64,000 bases of DNA from Gymnorhina tibicen (lineage: Eukaryota > Chordata > Aves > Passeriformes > Artamidae), in the NCBI GenBank assembly GCA_013399875.1, contig VXAZ01000967.1:60836-124835 (forward strand), in the 5' to 3' direction. Both the position numbers and the translations under genes were made by a program. Of the stretch, positions 42,841 through 54,600 are shown one piece after another; the stretch's first letter is position 1; each line of letters opens with the position of its first letter. Below the pieces are notes generated by a model, which did no database searches, had not been told where the DNA came from, and saw nothing but the letters and a program-made list of their open reading frames with translations.

Positions 42841-44585
42841 GTGAGTCCCAGCTGGGGTGGGTGGGCTGCATATGCTGCCTTCCCCCCTCTTTCACTTTGG
42901 GGGGTGGATTTCAGACCTCTGTGATGCCTTGCTGAGCCATTGCCATGAGGCCATCCATGTCCTGAGCAGCAGTGCTGGAATATGGAGGATTTCCCTCCTC
43001 AGGGCTCCTGGGCTGGCTTGGGGCGTAGTTCTGTCAGCTAAAGGTCCCAGCTGGCCAAAGAGTTTGCAGTGACTGAAAACCAGCATCAATGGGGAGGAAA
43101 TTAAAAGCTTGGAAGTATCTTAAGAAGGTTAAACAGCCCTTCTGTGATGACACTGGAAATCTATCTTGTGGTCTGACTAATTTAAAAAAACAATGCAATC
43201 ATTATTGATAGGCAGGAGAAGTTCCCCAACAGCCATCACTGCTTCTGGGAACTTCAACAAGCAAATATGGTCTACCCAGGGGAGACAAAATTATGTTCAG
43301 AAAGAGGAAAGAGGAAAGAGAAGTTGATCACCAGATCAGCAGCCAGAAAGATTATGAAGACAGGGGAAACTCTGGAGCTAGGGATGGGGTTTAAAATGGT
43401 CTCTTAAATATGGTGCTCCCAGAGAAATGCCAGCCCAGGGGAGGCCAAATGCTGAGGTGAGATCCTGGGGTCAGGGCATTGTGTGACAGCTGTTGGGCAG
43501 ATGGAAGGACAGGCTCAGGATCCAGGTTCCCCTTGGCCAAGGATGCTCTGGTTTTGGTGGCTGTTTTCAGCTCCTCCTGCATCCCAGGACAGTGGAGTCT
43601 GCCTTGTTTGGACTCCAGTAAGAGTCTGATCTTTGAAATGTCCTTCTTGTTTTACTATTCCGTCCCCTCAAAGCTAGATCAGGCAGGAAAACACAACACT
43701 AAAGCTCAAAGTGTGTGTGAGATGAAGCTTATGTCTCCTTCATCCTCTCATCTGTTTGCTCTGCAGCCCCCATTAAATATTTGCTCTGTGGTTTACAGTG
43801 AATAAATTTCTGTATAAATCCCTCACTCTTGTTCTTTCTCCTTGTGCCTCTTCTCATCTTGCAGCACCTCCAGAGCAGCAAACAGTCCCAGAAGGGTGGC
43901 TAGACAGTGTTCAGAATTCTGTGTCAGTCCTGTCATGTTCTTTGTACTGTTTAGCTTCAGAATAAAGTTAAAGCCAAGTGGGAGGACTTTGATTTGAGGT
44001 TAGCAAGTGCTATCTGAGAGTTTGCAGGACAGTGATGAAGGTTTGTTTCTTTGCAGGAGGAAGGCAAAAAATAAAAAGATGTATTATAAATTACAGGTAG
44101 AGCTGCTGAATGACCCTTGAGGAAGAGTGAGCACCTGGGAATAAAGGGGGAAACAACCTGGGAATCAAGGGGGAAAACATGCAATGGCTTGTGATAAACA
44201 AAATGTACTTTTCTTCTTATTTCAGTAAAAGAACAAAATAGGAGGGTCTGCTGCGACTACAAATGTGTGTTATTTTGTTTTTCCTTCTTGAAAGACTAGA
44301 GGATAGGTGGATATGGGCACACATATGAGCCCTTCCCTTCCTCTATGCATGGATGAATTTTCTTTAGCACATAAATTTTTTTAAAATCATTTTTTTTTGT
44401 CTGAAAGCCCCTTGCAGATGTCTCCAGGTGTTTATCTCTGCTGGCAGGAATTCCTGCCTAATTTAATTACAGTGGTGGTGTTTCCACAGCCCTGTCTCTG
44501 TGGGGCACATGAACTGTACCAGGCACACACCAATATCATTTGTTCTGCTGCTCACAAAACCTCGTGCTTTATTTCAGGAGAGAAC

Positions 44586-46914
44586 ATGGTTTCCATGATG
44601 ACAGCTCTGTGGCAAGTAATTATTCCCATGATTGTCCTGTCCCACTTCTCAGCATCTCTGCCATCCTGGGAGAGGTAAGCATTTCTTGGGACTCTGCTTC
44701 CTTTTTCTCTATGATTTTTGTTCGAAGAGCCTCCCAGATGTAAACTCAGCCTTTTAACTGCCTTCCTGAACTTTGCAGTGGTTGCTTGTGGATCTTCTTA
44801 TTCCCTAAACAGATTTAGTTAAATAAGTGCAAGTACTGGAAATGTTTTTTCTTGCTTAAGAATGGGAACGTTAATTTGACTTAATTCAGGAGAAAATTTG
44901 TGACCCCAAAACAAAACACAGTTACAAAGACACTTTTGAGTCCGTTTTCCTGCTGTGCACTTACACAGCCTGATAGAGGTGAAAGTTTCTGTTCCCAATA
45001 GCCTGGTCCCATGAAAACATAACCAGAAATAGCCAGCCCTGTAAGTTCACCGAGTTCACCGAGGGAGTCACCTGCAAGGGCTGGTCTTTGCTGCCCTTAC
45101 CTAAGTGTTCCTCAACTTTGCGTCTCTGCGTGTTTGTTTATTACTTCTCCAGCCTCTCACCCTACTCTTTCGTGCTGAATCAGCAATAACCCCACATTCC
45201 TACATCCTTGTGGCAAGGTGATTACATCAGTAAAAGCAAGGGCAGGTCGTTTTCCTGTGTCATGTTTAACAAAGACATTTTTTAAGCTCCTGTAAGCTTT
45301 TCCCTTGTTTCGTGAAACTTTGCCAAAGTGGCACGAGTTCTTGCCCGTGTGCGTTTGGGACTCTTGCCTTGAGGCAGCAGTGCTTAATGCCTTTTCTTGT
45401 GTGGTTTTAAACCGTTCCTTTGGCCCCCCCTTCCCCATCCCAATGGGCAGGTCGGAGCGCCACGCAGACGGGCTCTTCCACAGCGAACTCAGCAAGATGA
45501 ACGGCAACGCCTACGTGCGGCAGCTGGTCAAGAACCTGGTGGGCCTCAAGGACAGGTGAGGACCAGCCACATCCACCCTGCTGGCGCAGGGAAGCCTCCA
45601 GCGGGACGTGGGATCCCTGCTCTGAGGGGCCGCCCACGGAGCTGAGCTCTCCAGCTGCACAGCCAGCCTGGGCACTGGCTGCCCAAGGTGACGAGGAGAA
45701 GGGGAGGGGTACGGGCCCTGCAGTGGTGGGAGGAGAGGCACTGCTGTGCCTCGTGGTGAGTCCCACGTGCAGTGGCCGGGAGGAGCAGCCCCTCCCATGC
45801 TGTCCCCGCACAGGTCCCAGAGGCACTCGGATGGGCTGTTCACCAGCGAGTACAGCAAGATGAGAGGCAACGCCCAGGTTCAGAAATTCATCCAAAACCT
45901 CATGGGCCGCAAGCGCAGGTGAGAGGAAACCTCTGGTGTCCCAGTCCCCAGCCATGGCTCTCACTGCCACACTGGGCCAGCAGCCTCCACTGAGGCCACG
46001 TTTGTGAGCACAGCAACAGATACAACACAAGGTGCAAATGCTGCTCTGCAGTGGTTATGGTTACATTATTGGTGTTTTGGAGGTTTTAACTATTATTAAT
46101 TTTCTTTATCTAAACCAGCTCTCCTGGCCCGGTCAACACAGACGTGCAGGGGAGAGAGGGAGTAAACAGCCCTGAGGAGCTTTGCTTTCTCTGGTTGTAC
46201 CAGAGCTTTCTGAACACCAGGTAAGCAGGAGAGATTGGTCACCTCTGTGGCCCTGAGCCCCACAATACTGAAGCCAAAAGAGGACTTTTATGAATGGCCA
46301 TGGAAAAGGCAGTTGTTAAAAACAGTAAAACCCAGGGAAGCAAAATAATATCTTTTCCTAATCATTTCCTAAGAGTTGTCATTCTGGATTGAAGCAATTA
46401 TTTATCCCATTAGGAAATGCGATCTAATGGTAAAAATTGAAAGAAAGCCTTTGCTACCCTGTCTGGATTGAGCTGCTGATTCAAACACACACCTCAGGAT
46501 GGGTTGTCCCACATCAGGGTGTTGTCTTTTCCTAGTGCCCAAAAACTTTCCCTTAGACTTCTACCTCTTAAATCACTATAATTAGGAGGAATAATCTGGC
46601 CCTTAGTACCTCCTGTGTCCACAATGGAGGTGAAACACCACTGTGCATTTGTGGAGTGCCTGGCAGCAGGCAGCCATGATCCCTCTATCATACAACTGCT
46701 CCTTGGAGTCATCCTTGAATGTCACAAGGTGGCCTTGTCACACTTCCTGCAGTCCATGCTCCTGAGAATAATGAACTATCCCTCATTTTTCCCTTCCCAC
46801 AGCCGCTCGGACAGAGATGCCAGGGAGGCTGCTGCCATTACCGGCCAGTACGTTTGCCCCTTCTCTAAGCAGCTGGTTGCAGACATGAAGGAAGATACAG
46901 ATGGTTCTGAATGA
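44586..46914 (+). CDS. SCT: Secretin prohormone (secretin-like peptide + secretin), 5 coding exons
   Basis: Secreted gut/brain peptide precursor of the PACAP/glucagon family; ligand of a class B receptor. Exons: 44586-44674 (acceptor at 44577), 45451-45555, 45814-45918, 46119-46220, 46803-46914; every join splits codons at phase 2 and stays in frame, giving 170 residues. A hydrophobic signal peptide (ALWQVIIPMIVLSHF) leads. Exon 2 encodes a secretin-like peptide from H34 (HADGLFHSELSKMNGN...). Exon 3 encodes secretin H69-M95 (HSDGLFTSEYSKMRGNAQVQ...), followed by G96 for amidation and the RKR97-99 cleavage site. It agrees with known chicken secretin as I recall it. Exons 4-5 form a C-terminal peptide of about 70 residues. 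DRD4 lies upstream and CDHR5 downstream, as in human. Confidence 0.95.
45451..45555 (+). CDS. SCT: SCT exon for the secretin-like peptide
   Basis: This exon is 105 bp, the same length and phase as the secretin exon at 45814, and it encodes a related peptide (identical spaced residues H.DGLF.SE.SKM.GNA.V). The pair is therefore a tandem exon duplication. Release at the N side would be after single Arg33 (SER|H). On the C side the chain reads LVGLKDRSQR with no dibasic pair next to the Gly, so standard amidation at Gly61 is not obvious. Confidence 0.85.
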
Positions 46915-46969
46915 AGCTGAAGGGAAAGAAACAGCCAAGAAGACAGCTTTGCACATGTATGGCCTTGAA

Positions 46970-47021
46970 AATAAACAAGGAAGCTCTTGCTTAGGAAAAA
47001 CTCTTGAGATAGGCAAATAAA
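46970..47021 (+). other. SCT: SCT polyadenylation signals
   Basis: Two AATAAA hexamers at 46970-46975 and 47016-47021 lie 56 and 102 bp after the stop codon. A further aataaa is at about 47180. Confidence 0.7.
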
Positions 47022-47199
47022 ATAAAAATAATCCTGGAAAGCAGTCAAAAGCCAATGAAACCTCTGAGATTATCCAAAGTTAAATGTACGTGAGTGTGAA
47101 CTGCTGTCAGTAGATGGAGCCTGGGTGAAGCACATCCCTTCCAGTCTGTGCTGGCATCTGGCTGCCTGCTGCTGATCCCAAATAAAGATGGTTAGCTGT

Positions 47200-48430
47200 G
47201 CCTGTGCCTTGGCTGCTCTTTGGGAAACTGGAATAAGCGTGGTTCCGTTACGAGGTCTTGGATCATTAGAAATGCAGGGGAGGGGCATTCTGCCAGGATT
47301 CCCCTACATGAGGCATAGTGGGACATGTGGCTGGGACTGGGGAGTGCCTACAGTCCAGCTGTGCACAGAGGTTGGACTCAGGGCTCCATGTAGCAAGAAC
47401 GGAGCCAGATGTTACGTTTTATGGCAAAGAAATGTTCTGAGAGCTACACAACAGAGATACTCACTGTAAAAGCTGTTTCTGCTCCATTCTGCCCCTGGAG
47501 TTGATGGCCCAGCTTTGTCAGAGCCACTAAAGACAAAGCTCCACAAGGAATAATTTGTTCCCACCACTTAATGAGATTTATGTGCCACAGAGGCAGATTG
47601 CCCCCTTTTGACGGAACAGCCACTCCAGCTTTCCTGTAAAACCAGTGGATTTTGGAGAGCAGGTCTAAAATAAGGATCTTCAGCTGCAATCCTGTGCTGA
47701 GTGCAGTCCTGCCCAGCCCATGCTGCTCCAGCAGTTTTCACCATCTATGATGGACCTGACACCTGCAAAAGGAGCTGTTCCCACTCGAATGGTCACCTAA
47801 GCACCATTCCCTTACTGAGGAGCTGAACAAACCTTGGCAACTGTTCATTTTGGTCCACAGGAAGTCTCTGCTAGGAAAGATTCCTTTTGGAATACTTTTG
47901 GAAGGAGTGTTGACAGCCTGGATTTCATTAAGCTGCTAATAACCACCTGGCTGAGGTGCAGCATCTGAGAACTTCCTGAAATCAGAAAGAATTTAAAAAG
48001 ATCAGTGAGAGCAGAGGTCCCCTGAAAACTTCAGGAAGCTGCTGAGATTCAAATAGTTGAAGATTTCCAGGTGTGAAATCTCCTGGAAGGAAACTCTGGG
48101 AAGCATCTCTACAAGGAGCAGCCACTGGTAGAAGGAGATACATTTTCCCTACAAAGCTGCTGGGCATTCCCTGGGCTGCAGCTGAGCCTTGTCACTGCTG
48201 GGATCCACTTGCTCACCTTGTGGGTTACAGGCCCCATCTCTGGCACATCAGAAACCAAATTTGCCTCCTTCCCAGTGGGAGGGGCTGGAGTACACAGGCA
48301 GCTTCCGAAGTACCAGCCCTTGTCCTTCATGCTCAGCTGGGCAGGGGCTTTACTCTGAGTTCTGAACTGCTTCAAATATATCCTTGTTGCCACAGAGAGT
48401 TTAGGATAGGAAAGACACAGGGAAAAAAGA
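47200..48430. other. Intergenic between SCT and CDHR5
   Basis: No exon or repeat recognised. Confidence 0.5.
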
Positions 48431-48439
48431 AGCAGCAAG

Positions 48440-48649
48440 GATTTATGCGTCATCATGTTCCATGACTGGTAAATCCTTCAATAAGTCATCCAATGGGACA
48501 AAGAGGCAAAGGTTGAACCACAGCAATCCACAGCCAGCTGGTGTTTCTTGATGCCATAAAGTGGTGAACGCAGACAAGGGCACAGGGCAGAACACAGAGA
48601 AAATCAGCTTAGTTGGAAAAAGGGATTTTTCAGCAACTGGCAGCTCACC
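48440..48649 (+). promoter_or_regulatory. CDHR5: CDHR5 proximal promoter / 5' UTR with HNF4- and CDX-like sites
   Basis: Within 210 bp of the ATG there is a CDX-like atttatgcg (48441-48449), a CCAAT box (tccaatggg, about 48489), a direct-repeat HNF4-type site gaggcaaaggttgaac (48503-48517) and a TATA-like gccataaag (about 48553). Known biology of brush-border genes (HNF4A and CDX2 control) makes this set coherent. Individual sites are short and unproven. Confidence 0.45.
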
Positions 48650-51600
48650 ATGGCTATTCCTCACTGGCTCCTCATGTCTGCACTCTTGCTGCTGCCCCTC
48701 TCGGCACAGGTTTTGGCACAGGCACCAGGTAAGCTCTATCACAAGGTCCTTGTCTCTGAGGAATGTCTCCCATGGGAGGGGGTGGCCCTGTTACAGGTGG
48801 GAGGTTGCTATGCTCCAAGAAAGCTTTGCTCCACAACTTGTGACCACAGCTCTCACCCAGCTCCTTCACAATGTGAATCCTTTGGCATTTTGCATCTTAT
48901 TTGTGTGTTTTTCCAGGATGTTCTGTCAATAACAGCAAACCGAGCGTTCCTGAAAATGCCTGTCCTTACGTGGTGACCACCATCCACGTGGAGCCAGGTT
49001 TCACCCTAACAATTGATCCCAGTTTCCCCGATGGCCAATTCTTCACCATTGAGGGCTCCGAGCTGCGGCTGACAAAGTGTGTGGACTATGAGGTAAGCCT
49101 TTAGCTGGCAGGCTCTAAGGATGGGATGGGTAATGCTGGGATGCAATGAGTTTCAACGTGGAGTCTTGGGATTCCAAGGATTCTTAACCTATTTCTAAAG
49201 GAAATGTTATTTCAGTTGTGTGAGTTTGGGAGCAAAAGAAAAGATGGAGAGAGACCATTTATAAGGGCCTGGAACGACAGGATAAGGAAGAGTGACTTCA
49301 AACTGCCAGAGATCAGGGTTAGATGGGATATTGGGAAGAAATTCTTCCCTGTGAGGGTGGTGAGGCCCTGGCACAGGGTGCCCAGAGAAACTGTGGCTGC
49401 TCCATCCCTGGCAGTGTCCAAGGCCAGGCTGGATGGGGCTTGGAGCAACCTTGGTTAGTGAAAGGTGTCCCCTGCCCATAGCAGGGGGTTGGAATGAGAT
49501 GAGCTTTAAGGTCCTTTCCAACCCAAATCATTCTGGGATTCTATGATCTTGTGTGAAGCAGAAATGCAGTATAAAGGTCACTGTGTTCACTTAGGTTGCT
49601 GGTAATGTATTTTAGCTCCCTGGAGTGCTCTGTTTCAGCCACAGGCATCCTTAAGTTCCCTTTCAATGCAAAAACCCACATTTACTTGAGCAAAGAGCAA
49701 CAGCCAGAGTTAACACCCCGCTGGTGCCACTGTACTCGCTGCACAGAATGTTTCTGATTTATTTAATTTTAAAAGAAATCTGTTTGAATTCACCTGAGGC
49801 GAGAGAGAATGGCAGATTAGCTCTGCCAGCATCTTACAGGAATTGCAGGGAGAGAGCCTGGAAGATGGGGCTGCTTTGATGTCATCATAAACAAGATTCC
49901 AGCATTAAGGAAAGAAAGGAAAAGTTATATACACCTGAAAATACAATAAAGCTCAGCAGCGTTTCTGAACCAGCAAAGCATGAATTTGGCTCATTTGCTT
50001 TAGCCAGAGTTTGTACTCCTGGGCTGTTTCTACAGTGGGTGGGTTTGTTTTTCATGCAGGAAGACCCCGCGCTGCTGGTGTACCTGACCTGCAAGGACCC
50101 TGCTGGCCAGGTGAGTGCTCTCCCAACGCTGAGCCCTGGGACAAGGCACCGCGGGCAGCACCTGCTTCCCTCTGCTCTTCCTAATCCCCACACCGGGGTG
50201 GGCAGACACGCTGCTCTCATAGTCACAGAGAGCACCAAGGCTCTGCCAGTGGAGAGGAGGTGGCAGCAAGCCCACAATCCCACCCCAGGATGTGGGCTGC
50301 CTGCAAAGCCCAGCCCCATCCAGCCCCCATCCTTACACCATCCCCTCTGGTCACTCTGCAAAGCAAGATCAGCCCCAACAGTCTATTTTTGTCTTTGATT
50401 CTTTGATTTGCCCATTCTGCAGAGTGATTCCTTGGAAATCCTGGTTACCGTTCTGAACGAGAATGACAACAGCCCTGTGTTTGCGCAGCCAAACCTCACC
50501 AGGGATGTCCCAGAGGTGAGGGGTTTTTGGAAGGGAAGAGAGCACTGCCTCACTGAGTGCTGTGGGACTGAGGAAGGGTCAGCAGGGAGAGGACTTCAAT
50601 CCATTTCACACAGACAATAACCACAACAACATGTTTTTTCAGGATACAAAAGTGGACACAGCCATTGTAGCCCGTGAAGAATTAAGTGCTACCGATGCTG
50701 ACCTGGACACCATCTACTACGAACTTGCTACCACAGTGCAGGTGAGCATCTCTGGGGACAAACAGTAGCTCTGCAGAAGCTGGATTCAGAAGAGCCCCAG
50801 CTTTCAGGAGAAGGTCGCTGCATTTAGCTCTCTCATCTTTTACAAAGCCCAAACATTGATTTGGTTAGCAGAACAGAGCCATCAATGCTGCAGATATTGA
50901 ATTCTCTTATTGCTCACACTTCTAATGCACTGTACAGGTTAAATTTTCATCTAGGATATTCAGACCCATATGACTCAGGGAAGCCTTGTTGGCATGATCT
51001 GTAAACACCAGGAGACCTTTGTACCTCAGGGAGCTCAGAATTGTGCGGAGTCTGATGGGGAAAGGAGTCCTAACTGCCAGCAGCAGCACAGGAAATGGAT
51101 TGTGCACACAGTTAAACTAATGCCAGCCTAGGGTGCAAGGGCTGGCTGTAAACGAAAATCAAAAGGAAATTCAAGAGAAAAATCAAATGTATGTTTGCAC
51201 TTTTGAAAAGCATTGTGGAAAGAGCAGACAGTGCCTCTGTTATTTCTATATCCCCAGGGAATTTAAGTTTCTATGAACAGAAACCACCAGTTTTTCAGCT
51301 CTGGAATCAGACTTTGCATTCACATTGGTGTAAATCCGGAGGGATTTAGAAATTCAGAGGCGTAAGATTAAAGGAGAACCAAAGCAAGTGGAGAAGGTCA
51401 TAGAGTAAAATGCAACACGATACTTCAACTTGGCTTTATAGTTTCTTTCAAAGTCCAGCTGTGTTAGGCTAAGGCGGGTGATCCTGCCAGCTCTCAAAGG
51501 CTGAGCCCTCTTTGACCTTTTTGTGCATGGAAGTGAGATTGCTTGGCTGTTAGGGACCCAAAATCAAGGATTGTTGGCAACTTGCTAACTGTAGGAAATG

Positions 51601-54600
51601 AATCCAGAAGCTGCTGAGCAGGTGGGCTGGCAAGGCAGGAGGTCTGAGAGAGGAAATTCACAAGAACAAACCTTTCTGACAAAGCCAGGCAACTCCAGTA
51701 TGCCAAAAGATTAAGTAGATCAGACATTCCCATGTTGCCCCTCATCCAGGTCCCCAGGATTAAAGGTCCAGTTGGGATGACAAACACAGCAATGAGCAGG
51801 ATTTGGAATGTGTCTGTGATTGAGTCTGCTATAGGATTTTTCCTTTTCCCTTGCCAGGACACAGATGGTTATTTTGCCATAAGAGGAGTTAATAACCCAG
51901 AAATTTATTTACAAAAAGCATTGGACTATGACAAATTTAATTCAACAACGTTGCTCTTGTATGCGAGGGTAAGTGGTTCAGGAAGAACAGAATGCCTCGT
52001 TTGCCTGGTCCCTCTTACCTGAAGGGTGAGTCTGGATGGGAGATTTCTGGGATAGCAGGAGGGAGGGTGGGGACTGGGGGAGTGCATTTGGAGCAGCCTT
52101 TCCCTCTCCATAATTCCAGTGACAGACCTGCAGTCAGCCTACCTTTGTCAGCAGAACAAGAAAAGCCACTGATTTAACTACTCTCACATAGATTGCTAAT
52201 TAAAGAGAATAGAGTGACAATGGCTAAAGGCCCCAGGCCACTGCTTTTGGCAGATGGGCCCTCGTTTTGGCAGTGAAACTTGTGTCTCACCAGTGTGCTT
52301 TGCCTTGGGGGCAGGACAGGCCTGTGACCAGCCCCGACCGCACCCACACGGCCACTGCAACAATAACCATCGTCATCAAGCAGAGTGACACCCGGGCACC
52401 CTGGTTCCTGCCCTGCAACTACCTCCACAATGACACCAGCGTCTGCATCAGCAGCCCCTACTCCGGCAGGGTCAACATCTCCGAGATGTCGGTGAGCAGG
52501 AGGGCTCAGACAGTGCCCCTGGGGCTGTTCCCAGTGGGAAGCACTGAATAATTCCCATGAGCTCATGCTGGTCTCCAGTTATAGTGCAGATGGTTCAGCA
52601 GAACAGGGAACCTTCATCATCCCCCCACCCCAAGCAGCACTGCTTCTCTCTGCTCCTACAGCACATCACAGGAGAGGCAAGAGTTGGAACACCAGCTCAA
52701 GGCCGTCTCACCTGTGCCCTGTCACAGACACCTCCCAGCAATAAATCCCATTCTGCCCAGGCAGAGCCACTGGATCCGCGCTGGGGTGGGAGAGCTCCAG
52801 TTGCCGGTCTGGTGCTGGCTTGGGGTGTGTGATTGTTTGCTTTGCTGTTGCAGACGGACCCGCTCCTCCTGGAGCCAGGACCCATCTACGCTGTTGACCC
52901 TGACTACACCATCAGTGACAGGATCGTGTACAGTATTGTTGGGGGTGAGCAGACCTCATCACACTCCACAAGGGACATTGCTGGTGTCTCCTGTGGTACC
53001 TGCCAACAGCACTTGAGGGAGGGCTTGGGATTTGCCCCTCTGTTTTTGTCACAGAAACATAACTAGATCCACAGAACACTGTGGATTAAGTAGAAGAAAC
53101 AGACTGGAAGAAAAAAAGAGTGGACGAAAAAAAGAATTACAGTCCCACAAACCGATCGCAGTGAAATCTGTTTCAAAAAGACTTTGGCTTTTTTGTGAGA
53201 TGAGATGTTTTATCTTAAGCTTTTAGATGTGATTCTGTAAATCTGGTCATGCTACTTTCATGTAGTCTTTGAGCTGAACCTAAAATTCCCACATTATCAG
53301 CCTAATTTCCGTTCATTGCCCAGAATTATGTTTTTATTCCCCAGCACATTGCCACTGCCTCCTCTGCCCTGTTTTAGTCTTGATTCCAAAAGGATCAAGG
53401 CAAAGATCATATTGGTCAAGTGGAGTGTTCCTCTCCCTTTACCTGTTTTGCCTCATGGCACCTCAGCTGTGAATATCCTCCTGATATCAAATGTATTAAA
53501 GAACCCTAAATTCCACTGGCTTTTGGATGGACTGTGGCCTCTCTCCCCACAGTCAGTGACTCAGATCCTTGTCAAAAGAGAGCCCACAGTGTCTCAGGGT
53601 GAGGAAGAGAACTAAAAATTCTCCTTATGTTACAATATGTATCCAACATAGGTACTTTTATGATTCCCACACAGATGTAGGAATCTGATTTCTACCCGTA
53701 CATAAATACAAGGTTTGTCTCTAGGCTCCCTCTGTAGTCAGTAAAGAGAAATAAGCATTGCCAGAGCAGAGTGGGAACTGGATGGAGATTTTCTGTCCTC
53801 AAATTGCACCAGAGGCTCTGGGCATTTGTCATTCTTTAGACTGGCAATATGTGGGCCTAGGCAGAATGCAAAGCTTTGTTGTCCTACCTCATTTAATTGG
53901 GTTCACACACATCTAATGTGTCCCTCTGCATCCCTGGCCAGCACTCCCAGCCTTTGGAGCAGCCAGGCAGGCAAGAAAAACAGAAAAAAAAATAAATGGT
54001 ATTTACCCAAGGGCAATACTTTGAGGGTATTTTCACTAAGATGTGGAAGAATGAGTCTGTGAGCTCCAGGTCATTTATGAAAGAACCTGATGGTTGAATG
54101 GTCTTTGCATTTTCTCTAGGGAATACAGACGGAGTGTTCTCAGTGGATGCAGACACAGGGAATCTAACCATGAACAAAATAGTGACTTCCCCAGATTCCT
54201 TTCTGTTGCAAGTTATGGTAAGTTATGACATTACAGCCAGCCACCCAGCACAGCTGGATTTCTAGGGAGCAGCAGCCTGGGTTCAACAGGAGTCAATGGC
54301 CTCAGTAATAACTCAGTTACTCCCTTTCTTTTGAAGGGCCCAGTGTTTGACCTATGTCTTGCACCAACCCACATGCAAAGCTCCTGCAGCAGTTGAGAGT
54401 TTCCCCTCAGGTGTGGGTAGTGACAGCAAAGGAATTAATCCTGGGGACATTCTGCTGAGTTGGGAATTGCAATGGGCTTCAGATCGAGCCTTTCCTTTCA
54501 TGTCTCATCAGGGGCAGGAGAAGTCTGGCATCTCTCTCTCTTTCTCTCCAGGCCACCCAGGTCAGCAACACAAGGAAATACTCTGTAGCCACTGTAGAGA

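Noticed and set aside
45407..46030. 207-codon minus-strand frame
   Set aside because: It is the shadow of the two secretin peptide exons and the GC-rich intron between them.
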